From positions 152,957 to 216,956 of the forward strand of contig NZ_STGX01000001.1 in NCBI RefSeq assembly GCF_004912155.1: 64,000 nucleotides of DNA. The letters are read 5' to 3'. A model generated the notes under the pieces. That model saw only the letters and a program-made list of their open reading frames with translations. It did no database searches and had not been told where the DNA came from. The position numbers and the translations under genes are program-made. Below are positions 9,680 through 17,651 of this stretch, in pieces. How positions within the stretch are numbered: position 1 is the stretch's first letter; each line of letters begins with the position of its first letter. The DNA comes from Glycomyces paridis (GTDB lineage: Bacteria > Actinomycetota > Actinomycetes > Mycobacteriales > Micromonosporaceae).

Positions 9680-9701
9680 TACGATACGGTACCGTATCGT
9701 A
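9680..9701. promoter_or_regulatory. 22-bp perfect palindrome, probable TetR operator of the efflux operon
   Basis: The half-site TACGATACGGT (9680-9690) is followed immediately by its exact reverse complement. It is the only long palindrome upstream of the MFS-tetR operon, lies in an AT-richer promoter-like patch, and has the size and symmetry of TetR-family operators. The tetR gene two positions downstream is the natural ligand, which would give autoregulation of the whole operon. Confidence 0.7.
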
Positions 9702-9997
9702 TCTGAATGCCGTAGGCTCAGACGCAACACCATAGCGCCGTGATCGCAGTAGCCCTTGCGCAACCTGAACGACTACCGCGACCACGGCGCACCAGAACCG
9801 CGCGTGGAGGCCTCGGCCCCCACCTCCGCGAACACCGCGCCCCTGGCCCGCGTCACACCGCCCGCCCGCCGCGCGTCGACAACACGGACCCGCCCGGTCG
9901 GCGCCGCGGCGGGGACGACACCAGCACGGCCCGCGAAGGGCGGCCTCCGATGCCGCCGCACCGGCGCCGCCGCGCATTCCACAGAAACGGAAACCCT

Positions 9998-11599
9998 GTG
10001 AGCGACTCCCGTTCCGAACCGGTCAACGCGACCGAACCCGAGGACGCCGGCCACCCGCGCCGGTGGGCCATCCTCAGCGTCCTGGTCATCAGCCTCATCG
10101 TCGTCGTCCTGGACAACACCGTCCTCAACGTCGCCATGAAGACGCTCGCCGACCCCAAGGAGGGCGTCGGCGCCACCCAGAGCGACCTCGCCTGGATGAT
10201 CAACTCGTACACGCTCGTCTTCGCCGGGCTCCTGTTCGCCTCCGGCGTCATCGGCGACCGCATCGGCCGCAAGCGGATGCTCCTGGCGGGCCTCGTCGTC
10301 TTCGGCGTCGCCTCCCTGCTCTCCGCCTACGCCACCACCCCCGACCAGCTCATCTGGTACCGCGCCCTCATGGGCGCCGGCGCCGCGGTCATGATGCCCT
10401 CGACGCTCTCGCTCCTGCGCAACGTCTTCTCCGCCAAGGAGTTCCCCAAGGCCCTCGGCATCTGGACCGGCGCGGTCGGCATCGGCGGGGCCATCGGCCC
10501 CATCGTCGGCGGCGCGCTCCTCGACCACTTCTGGTGGGGCTCGGTCTTCCTCATCAACGTCCCGATCGTGGTCTTCGGCCTCATCGCCGTCCTCATCCTC
10601 GCCCCCGAGTCCAAGGGCTCCCAGGCCAGGGCCGACTTCCTCGGCATGGCCCTGTCCATGATCGGCCTCGTCAGCCTCACCTACGGCATCATCGAGGCCG
10701 GCGACGAGGGCTCGTGGACCGGCGTCACGGTCTGGGGCACCATCGCCCTCGGCGTGATCGTCCTGGTCGCCTTCGTCCTCTGGGAGCGGCGCACCCCGCA
10801 CGCCTCCCTCGACATGGGCCTGTTCAAGAACACCAGGTTCTCGGCCTCCTCGGCCATCATCACCCTGACGTTCTTCGGGATGATGGGCCTGATGTTCTTC
10901 ATGACCTTCTACCTCCAGCTGCTCAAGGGCTACACGCCACTGGAGACCGGTCTGCTGTTCCTGCCGTTCGGCGCCGCGATGCTCGTCTTCGCGCCCATGT
11001 CGAACACGCTCGTCCAGCGCTTCGGCGCCAAGACCGTCGGCATCGTCGCGATGCTCCTGGTCATCACCAACTTCACGGTCACCGCCACCGTGTTCGAAGC
11101 CGACACCCCCGTCTGGGTCGTCATCGTCCTGTTCGCCATCACCGGCGCCGGCATGGCCAACCTCATGCCGCCCGCCATGAACACCCTCATGGCCTCGGTC
11201 CCCAAGGAGAAGGCCGGCGTCGGCTCCGCCCTCGCCAACACGCTCCGCCAGGTCGGCGGCGCCCTCGGCGTCGCCGTGCTCGGCACGGTCATGGCCCAGG
11301 CCTACCAGTCCGAGATCGGCGAAGCCGCGCCGCAGCTGCCGGACAAGGCCGCCGAGTCGTACGCCTCCACCTACGGGGCGCTCGAATCCGGGCTCGTCCC
11401 CGACGCGGCCCAGCAGGCCGTCCAGACCGCGGCCGACGCCTCGTTCATCACCGCGCTGCACACCACCGCGTACGCCGCCATCGGCGTCGCCGTGGTCGGA
11501 CTCGTCGTCATCGCCCTCTTCTTCCCCGGCAAGCGCCGCCGCGAAGCGGGCGAGGCCGAGCGCGAGGCCGCCGCCGAGCCCGAGTTCGTCGAGGTCTAA
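9998..11599 (+). CDS. DHA2-family (EmrB/QacA-like) MFS drug efflux transporter
   Basis: A 533-residue transporter with about 14 membrane helices. Family landmarks are VVLDNTVLNVAMKTL in the first helix, GDRIGRKRMLLAG (motif A, around residue 87) and a long C-terminal hydrophobic region with a charged tail rich in Glu and Arg. It should export hydrophobic drugs or antibiotics by proton antiport. I chose the GTG at 9998 because VSDSRSEPVNATEPE gives a normal short cytoplasmic N-terminus; earlier in-frame starts (9740, 9950) would add an Arg/Pro-rich segment of no family resemblance. It is co-transcribed with the tetR gene 14 bp downstream and probably controlled through the palindrome at 9680. 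Confidence 0.9.
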   Translation: MSDSRSEPVNATEPEDAGHPRRWAILSVLVISLIVVVLDNTVLNVAMKTLADPKEGVGATQSDLAWMINSYTLVFAGLLFASGVIGDRIGRKRMLLAGLVVFGVASLLSAYATTPDQLIWYRALMGAGAAVMMPSTLSLLRNVFSAKEFPKALGIWTGAVGIGGAIGPIVGGALLDHFWWGSVFLINVPIVVFGLIAVLILAPESKGSQARADFLGMALSMIGLVSLTYGIIEAGDEGSWTGVTVWGTIALGVIVLVAFVLWERRTPHASLDMGLFKNTRFSASSAIITLTFFGMMGLMFFMTFYLQLLKGYTPLETGLLFLPFGAAMLVFAPMSNTLVQRFGAKTVGIVAMLLVITNFTVTATVFEADTPVWVVIVLFAITGAGMANLMPPAMNTLMASVPKEKAGVGSALANTLRQVGGALGVAVLGTVMAQAYQSEIGEAAPQLPDKAAESYASTYGALESGLVPDAAQQAVQTAADASFITALHTTAYAAIGVAVVGLVVIALFFPGKRRREAGEAEREAAAEPEFVEV

Positions 11600-11613
11600 G
11601 GCACAATCGAGCC

Positions 11614-12252
11614 ATGCGTCCCGAGCTCAGCGATCCAGTGACCCCCGCCGCGGTGCCGGCCCCCTCCAAGGGCCGGCCCCGCAGCGAGGCCGTGAGCCAG
11701 TCGATCCTGGAGGCGGCACTGGACCTCATCGCCGAGCACGGGACCATCGCCGACGTCAGCGTCGAGGCCGTCGCCGAGCGCTCCGGCGTCTCCAAGGCCA
11801 CCATCTACCGGCGCTGGTCCTCCAAGGAGGAGCTCATCGCCACGGCCGTCGAGGCCATCAAGGCCCCGATCCCGGCCACGATGCCCCGCACCTCGCTGCG
11901 GGACGACCTGGTCCACATCGGGAACAACATGCGCAAGACGTTCGGGCCCCGGGACCGCAAGGTCTTCAAGTGCATGATGACCGCCGTCAAGGAACCGGAG
12001 TACAAGCGCCAGCACGACCGCATGGTCGAGCACCGGCGCCTGTTCGTGCGCGACACCTTCGCGCACTGGGCCGAACGCGGCGAACTCGGCGACGGGGTCG
12101 ACCTCGACCTGGCCGTGGCCATGTTCATCAGCCCACTGCTGACGATCTTCGTGTACTCGCACTACCCGGAGCTCAACGTCGGCGGCACCGTGGAGCGGTT
12201 CGTCGACAACCTGCTGCGCGGCATCGGCGGCCCCGCCTACGTCTCCCGCTAG
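11614..12252 (+). CDS. TetR/AcrR family transcriptional regulator
   Basis: A 212-residue regulator. The N-terminal helix-turn-helix is clear (SILEAALDLIAEHGTIADVS, then VAERSGVSKATIYRRWSSKE, about residues 29-68), followed by an all-helical ligand and dimerisation domain. It starts with ATG 14 bp after the MFS stop, so it belongs to the same operon and most likely represses it, being relieved by a drug that the pump exports. Control through the 22-bp palindrome at 9680-9701 is inferred from position. It is followed by a very strong terminator. Confidence 0.9.
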   Translation: MRPELSDPVTPAAVPAPSKGRPRSEAVSQSILEAALDLIAEHGTIADVSVEAVAERSGVSKATIYRRWSSKEELIATAVEAIKAPIPATMPRTSLRDDLVHIGNNMRKTFGPRDRKVFKCMMTAVKEPEYKRQHDRMVEHRRLFVRDTFAHWAERGELGDGVDLDLAVAMFISPLLTIFVYSHYPELNVGGTVERFVDNLLRGIGGPAYVSR

Positions 12253-12266
12253 GCAGGGCGCACGAC

Positions 12267-12308
12267 GAACGGCCCGGCCGGTCAGATTCCTGACCGGCCG
12301 GGCCGTTC
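12267..12308 (+). terminator. Terminator of the MFS-tetR operon
   Basis: A perfect 19-bp stem (12267-12285 and 12290-12308) with an ATTC loop begins 15 bases after the tetR stop. It lies in a convergent interval and could act in both directions. Confidence 0.8.
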
Positions 12309-12337
12309 TCGTACGCGAAGCACCGGAGGCGTGTTAC

Positions 12338-12369
12338 GACCGGGCCCCGCCGTCCCGCGGGGCCCGGTC
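12338..12369. terminator. Hairpin in the convergent tetR/GH6 interval
   Basis: A perfect 13-bp stem (GACCGGGCCCCGC at 12338-12350, complement at 12357-12369) with a six-base loop. Together with the neighbouring hairpins it isolates the two convergent genes. Confidence 0.55.
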
Positions 12370-12399
12370 ACCGGAAGGAACCGAGGATCTGGTCGGAAT

Positions 12400-12438
12400 G
12401 CGGGGCCGGCGACCACCTCCCGGATCGCCGGGCCCCGC
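12400..12438 (-). terminator. Terminator of the CBM2-GH6 cellulase gene
   Basis: A 13-bp stem with one bulged base (12400-12412 with 12425-12438) placed about 24 bases past the stop of the minus-strand cellulase gene. Confidence 0.55.
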
Positions 12439-12461
12439 TTGACTTTCAGCTCACCGCGCCC

Positions 12462-14225
12462 TTAGTTGACGGGCGGGTACGCATTCTCCAGGAGCTCCTG
12501 GAACTGCTCCGAGGACCAGTGGCCCGAGATCGGCATGTTGTCACGCGCGCCGGACGGGTTGTTGCCGTTGCGGATGTTGCCCTGGTAGTCGGGGTCGCAC
12601 ATCTCGTCGAAGCCCTTGCCCTCGTCGTTGTCGATCAGCTCAGAGGAACCGTCCGACTCGCCCGGAGGCTTGATCCAGACGTAGGCGTCGATCCACGCCT
12701 CGGGGTCGGCCTGCGGGCGCTCGCCCAGACCGGCACCGGCCTGGTTGCACCAGTTGCCCTTCTGGAAGCGCTGGTCGATGCGGGACTCGTCCACGAAGGT
12801 GACCGGGTCGGTCGAGGTCGAGGTGCCGGTCGGACGGTAGTCGCCGCCCCAGCCGTTGCGGCTGGTGTCGATCAGCATGCCGATGTCCTCGTTGAAGCCG
12901 TTGGCGATCAGTTCCTCGCGCATGGCCTGCGTGAAGTCCTTCTCGTTGTTGAAGTCGTTCCAGTCGACCCACGGCAGGTTCGCGTTCTGGTTGAGCGCCT
13001 GGCCGCCGACGTTCTGGTCGACCTCCCAGTAGGGCTCCTCCAGCGCGGAGTAGTTCGCGGTGTTCGAGATGAAGCCGTGGACGTCGTCCGCGGTCATGCC
13101 GTTCTCACCGATGAGCGAACCGAACAGCGCGGCGGACGCGTTGAAGTTGTCGTACTGCGGGTTCACGTCGCCCCAACCGATCCAGCCGTGGTGGCCGGCG
13201 TCGATGTAGTTGTACGTGTTCGACAGGGCGCCCAGCTCGGCGACCGCGTACGAGACGCCGTCGACGTAGTTGCCGTTGTTCTTCATCGTGTCGCAGTTGG
13301 CCGTCGCGGTCTCGCGGGGCGAGACGTTGGTGACCAGGTTCGGCAGCGAGTCGATCTCGATGACGTTGACGATCTTCAGGTCGGCGTACTTGGCCTGGCC
13401 CTGGATCTCCACGATCGGGTCGATGTAGTCGTTCTTGTACGCGTCGATCTCGCCCGCGGCCAGCTCGCCGTTGGAGGCGAGGGCGGCGCAGTCGCGACCC
13501 GGCAGGTTGTAGATGACGATCTGGATGAGGTCGTAGCCGTTCTCGATCGCGTGGTCGAGGTGGTCCTCGAGGCCCATCGAGCCGGTGGTCGGCGAGTCGT
13601 TGCCGTAGATCGCGCTGGTGCGGTCGAGCCACACGCCGGTGGGCTCGTTCGCGACTGCGTCGCCGCCCGGCTCGGCCGCGGCGTTCGCGGACCACTGCGG
13701 GTTCACGTAGACGTTCGCGCCGGTGTACGGGTTGTCGACCTTGTCGCCCGGGTTGCCGGGGTCGTCGGTCGGGTCGTCCGTGGGGTCTTCGGACGTCGGG
13801 GGCTCGGTGACCTCGCCGCAGACGTCGCCGTTCACGGAGAACTCACCGGGCGTGGCGGAGGAGCCGGACCCGATGAACCCGAACACCTCCTTGCTCTGAC
13901 CGGAGGCGATGGTGGAGTTCCAGCCGACGTCGCCGCCGGTGAAGTGTCCGCCGCTCACGTTCCAGTCGACGTTCCACGCGCTGGAGACGGAGGTGCCGGA
14001 CGGGAAGTCCCACTCCACCTCCCAGCCGTTGATGGCCTCGCCCGCGGTGATGACGACGTTGGCCTGGAAGCCGCCGCCCCAGCTGCTGACGACGTTGTAG
14101 TCGACCTGACAACCCTCTTCGGCGAGTGCCTGGTTCGCCGAAGCGAAGGTCAGACCGCCCGCGGCGAGCGCGCCAACGGCGACGCCGGTGAGGGCGAGTC
14201 TCCTTCTCCTTCGAGGTGCTTGCAT
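12462..14225 (-). CDS. Secreted GH6 cellulase with N-terminal CBM2
   Basis: A 587-residue secreted enzyme: signal peptide (QAPRRRRRLALTGVAV to NQALA), a CBM2 cellulose-binding module (about residues 35-140, beginning CQVDYNVVSSWGGGFQANV and ending in a Cys), an Asp/Pro-rich linker (TSEDPTDDPTDDPGNPGD) and a large GH6 catalytic domain. Active-site landmarks are LPGRDCAALASNGE, IEIDSLPNLVTN with the probable general acid Asp292, and WIKPPGESDG. The long catalytic domain resembles bacterial exo-acting GH6 cellobiohydrolases, so it should release cellobiose from chain ends; the mode is inferred. ATG 14225 is preceded by GAAGGA; an upstream GTG at 14258 is less likely. Upstream lie a TTGACA promoter and a CebR-like operator shared with the paralogue at 14779-16197. 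Confidence 0.93.
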   Translation of the reverse strand: MQAPRRRRRLALTGVAVGALAAGGLTFASANQALAEEGCQVDYNVVSSWGGGFQANVVITAGEAINGWEVEWDFPSGTSVSSAWNVDWNVSGGHFTGGDVGWNSTIASGQSKEVFGFIGSGSSATPGEFSVNGDVCGEVTEPPTSEDPTDDPTDDPGNPGDKVDNPYTGANVYVNPQWSANAAAEPGGDAVANEPTGVWLDRTSAIYGNDSPTTGSMGLEDHLDHAIENGYDLIQIVIYNLPGRDCAALASNGELAAGEIDAYKNDYIDPIVEIQGQAKYADLKIVNVIEIDSLPNLVTNVSPRETATANCDTMKNNGNYVDGVSYAVAELGALSNTYNYIDAGHHGWIGWGDVNPQYDNFNASAALFGSLIGENGMTADDVHGFISNTANYSALEEPYWEVDQNVGGQALNQNANLPWVDWNDFNNEKDFTQAMREELIANGFNEDIGMLIDTSRNGWGGDYRPTGTSTSTDPVTFVDESRIDQRFQKGNWCNQAGAGLGERPQADPEAWIDAYVWIKPPGESDGSSELIDNDEGKGFDEMCDPDYQGNIRNGNNPSGARDNMPISGHWSSEQFQELLENAYPPVN

Positions 14226-14287
14226 AGTTCGATGTCCTTCGGGGTTGATGGGCCGCACGAGTGCGACCCGGAACGGGTGTCCATCGA

Positions 14288-14301
14288 GGGAAGCGCTCCC
14301 A
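14288..14301 (-). promoter_or_regulatory. CebR/CelR-like operator of the CBM2-GH6 gene
   Basis: The plus strand reads GGGAAGCGCTCCCA, matching 12 of 14 bases of the actinobacterial cellulose-regulator operator TGGGAGCGCTCCCA. It sits just downstream of the predicted -10, the right place for a LacI-type repressor relieved by cellobiose. The second GH6 gene has an equally matching copy. Confidence 0.75.
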
Positions 14302-14313
14302 AGATGTGCATTG

Positions 14314-14343
14314 ATAATCTCCGATATATAGATGGACTGTCAA
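14314..14343 (-). promoter_or_regulatory. Promoter of the CBM2-GH6 gene
   Basis: On the minus strand a consensus -35 TTGACA (14343-14338) is followed after 18 bases by GATTAT (14319-14314). The operator begins about 13 bases further on. Confidence 0.55.
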
Positions 14344-14641
14344 GAGGTCCGCCAGGATATTTCGTTCGACAGGGCGCCCGGGGCAACGGTTTCGAAGGCT
14401 GCTGGCCGCGCGGCAAGCGCTTGAATCAGTGAAAACGCTCCCGCGCGATTCGTATCGGTCACTTGGAAAAAGTTCGCCGAGATCGCCCCGCGCCCCACAG
14501 CCCTCGCCTCGCCGCACCCCGCCCTCGTGTCCCTGTCGTACCCCCGAGGGAACCTTGTGCAAGGGGCCTTTCGACTGACCGTTTCGCGGCAAAAGCCGGA
14601 TTGGATCGGATTCGGGCCACGGTTCGGTGCCTTCCGCGCGC

Positions 14642-14681
14642 ACGACGGCGGGGCCGCGCCTGCGCGCGGCCCCGCCGTCGT
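14642..14681 (-). terminator. Terminator of the second GH6 gene
   Basis: A perfect 18-bp stem (14642-14659 and 14664-14681) with a CTGC loop, about 100 bases past the stop of the minus-strand gene. Confidence 0.65.
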
Positions 14682-14778
14682 CTTCATCGCGGGCAGAGTG
14701 CCGGTCCGCCCTCGTCCCCCGGACCTTTCGGCGCGGCGGCGGTGTGTCGCGCCGCCGCGCCTTCGGGTCCGCCTGCCG

Positions 14779-16197
14779 TCAGCTCAACGGGGGATAGGCG
14801 TTCTGGAGCAGCTCCTGGAACTGCTCCGAAGACCAGTGACCCGAGATCGGCATGTCGTCGCGGGCGCCGGACGGGTTGTTGCCGTTGCGCGGGTTCCCCT
14901 GGTAGTCGGGGTCGCACATCTCGTCGAAGCCCTTGCCCTCGTCGTTGTCGATGAGCTCGGAGGAGCCGTCGGACTCGCCCGGAGGCTTGATCCACACGTA
15001 GGCGTCGATCCAGGCCTCGGGCGAGGCCTGCGGGCGCTCGCCGAGGCCGGCTCCGGCCTGGTTGCACCAGTTGCCCTTCTGGATGCGCTGGTCGATGCGG
15101 GACTCGTCGACGAACGTCACCGGGTCGGTGGAGGACGACGGGCCCGAGGGCCGGTAGTCGCCGCCCCAGCCGTTGCGGCTGGTGTCGATGAGCATCCCGA
15201 TGCTGTCGTTGAAGCCGTTGGCGACCAGCTCGGTGCGGAAGGCCTCGGTGAAGTCCTTCTCGTTGTTGAAGTCGTTCCAGTCGACCCACGGCAGTTCGGG
15301 GTTCTGGTTCAGCGGCTGCCCGCCGACGTTCTGGTCGACCTCCCAGTAGGGCTCCTCCAGAGCGGAGTAGTTCGCGGTGTTGGAGATGAAGCCGGCCACG
15401 TGGTCGGCGGTCATGCCGTTCTCGCCGATGAGCGAGCCGAACAGGGCCGCGGAGGCGTTGAAGTTGTCGTACTCGGGGTTCGTGTCGCCCCAGCCGATCC
15501 AGCCGTGGTGGCCGGCGTCGATGTAGTTGTAGGTGTTGGCGAGCGCGCCGAGCTCGGCGACCGCGTACGAGACGCCGTCGACGTAGTTGCCGTTGGACTT
15601 CATCTCGTCGCACTCGGGCGTGGCCGTGGCGCGGGGCGAGACGTTGGTGACCAGGTTCGGCAGCGAGTCGATCTCGATGACGTTGACGATCCGCAGGCCG
15701 GCGTACGCCGGGTCGCTCTGGATCTCCACGATCGGGTCGATGTACTCGGACTTGTACCGGTCGATCTCGTCGGCTCCCAGCTCGCCGTTGGAGGCGAGGG
15801 CCGCGCAGTCGCGGCCGGGGAGGTTGTAGATGACGACCTGGATGAGGTCGTACCCTTCGGCCACCGCGTGGTCGAGGTGGTCGCGCAGCCCCATGGAACC
15901 GGTGGTGGGGGAGTCGTTGCCCTCGATGGCGCCGATCCGGTCGAGCCACACGCCGGTGGGCTGGTCGGCGATGGCCTCGCCGCCGGGCTCGGCGGCGGCG
16001 TTCTCGGCCCAGATCGGGTTGACGTAGACGTTGGCGCCCTCGTAGGGGTTGTCGACCTTCGCCTGCGCGGCGTCGACCTCGGCGGGGTTCTCCGCTGCGC
16101 CCGCGGTGGTCACCGCGACGGCGCCGACGGTGGCGGCCGTGAGCGCCGCCGCGGCGATGGCCGCCAGGCGCTTGCTCCTGCTTCGACTGAGTGTCAT
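14779..16197 (-). CDS. Secreted GH6 cellulase without a carbohydrate-binding module
   Basis: A 472-residue secreted enzyme consisting of a signal peptide (TLSRSRSKRLAAIAAAAL onwards) and a GH6 catalytic domain nearly identical to that of the CBM2-bearing neighbour, including LPGRDCAALASNGE, IEIDSLPNLVTN (probable acid Asp177) and WIKPPGESDG. It lacks the CBM2 and Asp-rich linker, so it should act better on soluble or loosened cellulose. The pair looks like a tandem duplication followed by loss or gain of the binding module. Start ATG 16197 follows GGGAAGG; an in-frame upstream extension to 16272 is not needed. The upstream operator and -35 element match those of the paralogue in sequence and spacing. 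Confidence 0.92.
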   Translation of the reverse strand: MTLSRSRSKRLAAIAAAALTAATVGAVAVTTAGAAENPAEVDAAQAKVDNPYEGANVYVNPIWAENAAAEPGGEAIADQPTGVWLDRIGAIEGNDSPTTGSMGLRDHLDHAVAEGYDLIQVVIYNLPGRDCAALASNGELGADEIDRYKSEYIDPIVEIQSDPAYAGLRIVNVIEIDSLPNLVTNVSPRATATPECDEMKSNGNYVDGVSYAVAELGALANTYNYIDAGHHGWIGWGDTNPEYDNFNASAALFGSLIGENGMTADHVAGFISNTANYSALEEPYWEVDQNVGGQPLNQNPELPWVDWNDFNNEKDFTEAFRTELVANGFNDSIGMLIDTSRNGWGGDYRPSGPSSSTDPVTFVDESRIDQRIQKGNWCNQAGAGLGERPQASPEAWIDAYVWIKPPGESDGSSELIDNDEGKGFDEMCDPDYQGNPRNGNNPSGARDDMPISGHWSSEQFQELLQNAYPPLS

Positions 16198-16251
16198 GTG
16201 CCTTCCCTCGTAGTCGGCTCGGGGAGCGGCTCCGCGCGTACCGGGTGGATG

Positions 16252-16265
16252 CGGAAGCGCTCCCA
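16252..16265 (-). promoter_or_regulatory. CebR/CelR-like operator of the second GH6 gene
   Basis: The plus strand reads CGGAAGCGCTCCCA, 12 of 14 bases of the CebR-type consensus. On the coding strand both GH6 genes share TTGGGAGCGCTTCC. Confidence 0.72.
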
Positions 16266-16300
16266 ATCTCATATCGAAGTTTGCCTATGTCTGAGTGTGA

Positions 16301-16306
16301 TGTCAA
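16301..16306 (-). promoter_or_regulatory. -35 element of the second GH6 gene
   Basis: TTGACA on the minus strand, 35 bases upstream of the operator; the paralogue has the same element 36 bases from its operator. No good -10 hexamer follows at 17-18 bases. Confidence 0.4.
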
Positions 16307-16507
16307 GAGTCTCAGGACCGGGAAATCCAGAAAAATCCGATTGGCCGCTTCTGTGGCGACTCGCGGTGTTCATACGACTTCAGAGTGTGGACAATTGCCC
16401 TTAATGGAACAAATAGACTCCGAAATGGAATGACGGCCCACGGCGCGAAGGCGCCCCGGCGGCACCGGCGGCACGGGGGAGGGTCGCGCGGTTCCCGGGC
16501 ACGCGAA

Positions 16508-16564
16508 AAGCCGGTCCACTGCGCTCTCCACCGCGGGCGGCGGAGGGTCTCGCGGGACCGGCTT
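16508..16564 (-). terminator. Large stem-loop, probable bldC terminator
   Basis: Ten-base arms (AAGCCGGTCC and its complement) enclose 37 bases that fold into an inner hairpin. On the minus strand the stem ends in GGCTTTTCGC, giving a short T-run as expected for intrinsic termination. Confidence 0.5.
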
Positions 16565-16720
16565 GTGCCAGGTGTGAATCTGCGGCTCTGTGCGGCCGCT
16601 GCTCGGATTTCTACGGCTGGCAGAAGTCGCCGTAGCGGGCGGATTCACGGCTCGTGTGCGATGCCGTGGCGGGCCCGATCATCGATCGGTCGTTCGCGGT
16701 CGCGGGCACGACCAGGCGAT

Positions 16721-16936
16721 CTACTGCTGGACGTTCCCGGACTCGAAGGCGGCCTGCGCTCCGGCGTCGCCTTCGAGCAGCGCCCGGACCTCCGATTCGC
16801 GGAACCGACGGTGACCGCCAGGCGTGCGGATGCTCCCGATCCGGCCCGCAGCGGCCCAGCGTGTGACGGTCTTGGGATCGACGCGGAACAGCGAGGCAAC
16901 TTCGCCGGGTGTGAGTAGGCGGTCCTCGGTCTCCAT
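16721..16936 (-). CDS. bldC: BldC-type MerR-like developmental regulator
   Basis: A 71-residue protein that is almost only a winged-helix MerR-type DNA-binding domain: LLTPGEVASLFRVDPKTVTR followed by WAAAGRIGSIRTPGGHRRFR. This matches the BldC signature, in which the lone domain binds direct repeats cooperatively and represses premature sporulation and antibiotic genes in Streptomyces. There is no ligand-binding domain. The ATG at 16936 follows GGGAGG at good spacing; an upstream in-frame start at 16984 would add a non-conserved leader. It is a single gene, divergent from the Lrp gene. Its presence implies a differentiating actinobacterium. Confidence 0.9.
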   Translation of the reverse strand: METEDRLLTPGEVASLFRVDPKTVTRWAAAGRIGSIRTPGGHRRFRESEVRALLEGDAGAQAAFESGNVQQ

Positions 16937-17162
16937 GATTTCTTCCTCCCCGTGATGAAGACTCACTTCGTGCGTTAAACCCATTACACCACTATTCAGT
17001 CAAACCTGCCATGAGTTCTTGGACATACTTTCGGTCGGTAGGTTTTGCCTGAAAGTACCACGCGTATGTCAACGGCGCTCTGAGCTGATTCCGACGCTCT
17101 AGGAGTTCGCGGGTATGAGGTAGGCACAGGGCGCAAGTGGCAACTCTGGTTATCCTCAACGG

Positions 17163-17627
17163 GTGGACGAGATCGACCAGACCATCGTGAACCTCCTGCG
17201 CACCGACGGACGCACCTCGTACGCCGAGCTCGCGCGCAGGGTCGGTCTCACCGCGCCGTCCGTTCAGGACCGCGTCACCAAACTCGAGAAGAACGGGATC
17301 ATCACCGGCTACAAGGCCGTGGTGGACTCCGAGACCATCGGCCTCGGCATCACGGCCCTCATCGGCATCATCCCCGACAACTCCGCCGACCACCTCGACA
17401 TCTGCGAACGGCTGCGCGCCATTCCGCAGATCGAGTCGTGCTATTTCCTCGCCGGCGTCGAGTGCTATCAGCTCAAGGTGCGCGTGCCGAAGATGGGGGA
17501 CCTGGAGACCCTCATCCACCGCGTCGGCGCCATCCCCGGCGTGGCCCAGACCCGCACCACCATCACGCTCTCGACCAAATGGGAGGACCGCCCGCAGCCG
17601 GTCCCGCCGGAGCAGGCCGGGCCGTGA
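17163..17627 (+). CDS. Lrp/AsnC family regulator, probably of cysteine catabolism
   Basis: A 154-residue regulator with an N-terminal helix-turn-helix (IDQTIVNLLRTDGRTSYAEL through VGLTAPSVQDRVTKLEKNG) and a C-terminal RAM (amino-acid binding and oligomerisation) domain ending in GVAQTRTTITLSTKWE. The next gene, 24 bp downstream on the same strand, is a PLP enzyme of the cysteine synthase fold. Lrp-type regulators next to cysteine desulfhydrase genes respond to cysteine in other bacteria, so I infer that effector here. The start is the GTG at 17163; a ribosome site is not obvious, so the mRNA may be leaderless or weakly translated. Confidence 0.85.
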   Translation: MDEIDQTIVNLLRTDGRTSYAELARRVGLTAPSVQDRVTKLEKNGIITGYKAVVDSETIGLGITALIGIIPDNSADHLDICERLRAIPQIESCYFLAGVECYQLKVRVPKMGDLETLIHRVGAIPGVAQTRTTITLSTKWEDRPQPVPPEQAGP

Positions 17628-17651
17628 ACGCCAAGCGCAGGGGGGACGCGC

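Larger units (their letters stand above)
9426..9997. other. Intergenic region between the UbiD and MFS genes
   Basis: About 570 bases between divergent genes. It holds a G-quadruplex module on the minus strand (9487-9505), a TetR-type palindrome (9680-9701) and then about 300 bases of leader before the MFS start. The MFS frame is open from 9740, so the leader could be read as an N-terminal extension, but its Arg/Pro-rich translation has no coding character. Confidence 0.6.
14226..14778. other. Intergenic region between the two GH6 genes
   Basis: About 550 bases. The left part holds the operator (14288-14301) and promoter (14314-14343) of the CBM2-GH6 gene. The right part holds the 18-bp hairpin terminator of the second GH6 gene (14642-14681). 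Nothing recognisable lies between about 14350 and 14640 except a partial operator-like string (ACGCTCCC near 14437). Confidence 0.5.
16198..16720. other. Intergenic region between GH6 and bldC
   Basis: About 520 bases. It holds the operator (16252-16265) and -35 element (16301-16306) of the GH6 gene, and the probable bldC terminator (16508-16564). The 156 bases between that hairpin and the bldC stop look like a bldC 3' untranslated region; I see no further gene. Confidence 0.5.

Noticed and set aside
9740-9997. An 86-residue N-terminal extension of the MFS pump
   Set aside because: In frame, but Arg/Pro-rich without membrane or conserved pattern, and the family N-terminus starts at 9998.
14779-14960. 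Very similar DNA at the 3' ends of the two GH6 genes, considered as a mobile repeat
   Set aside because: It is explained by paralogous coding sequence; similarity stops at the gene ends.
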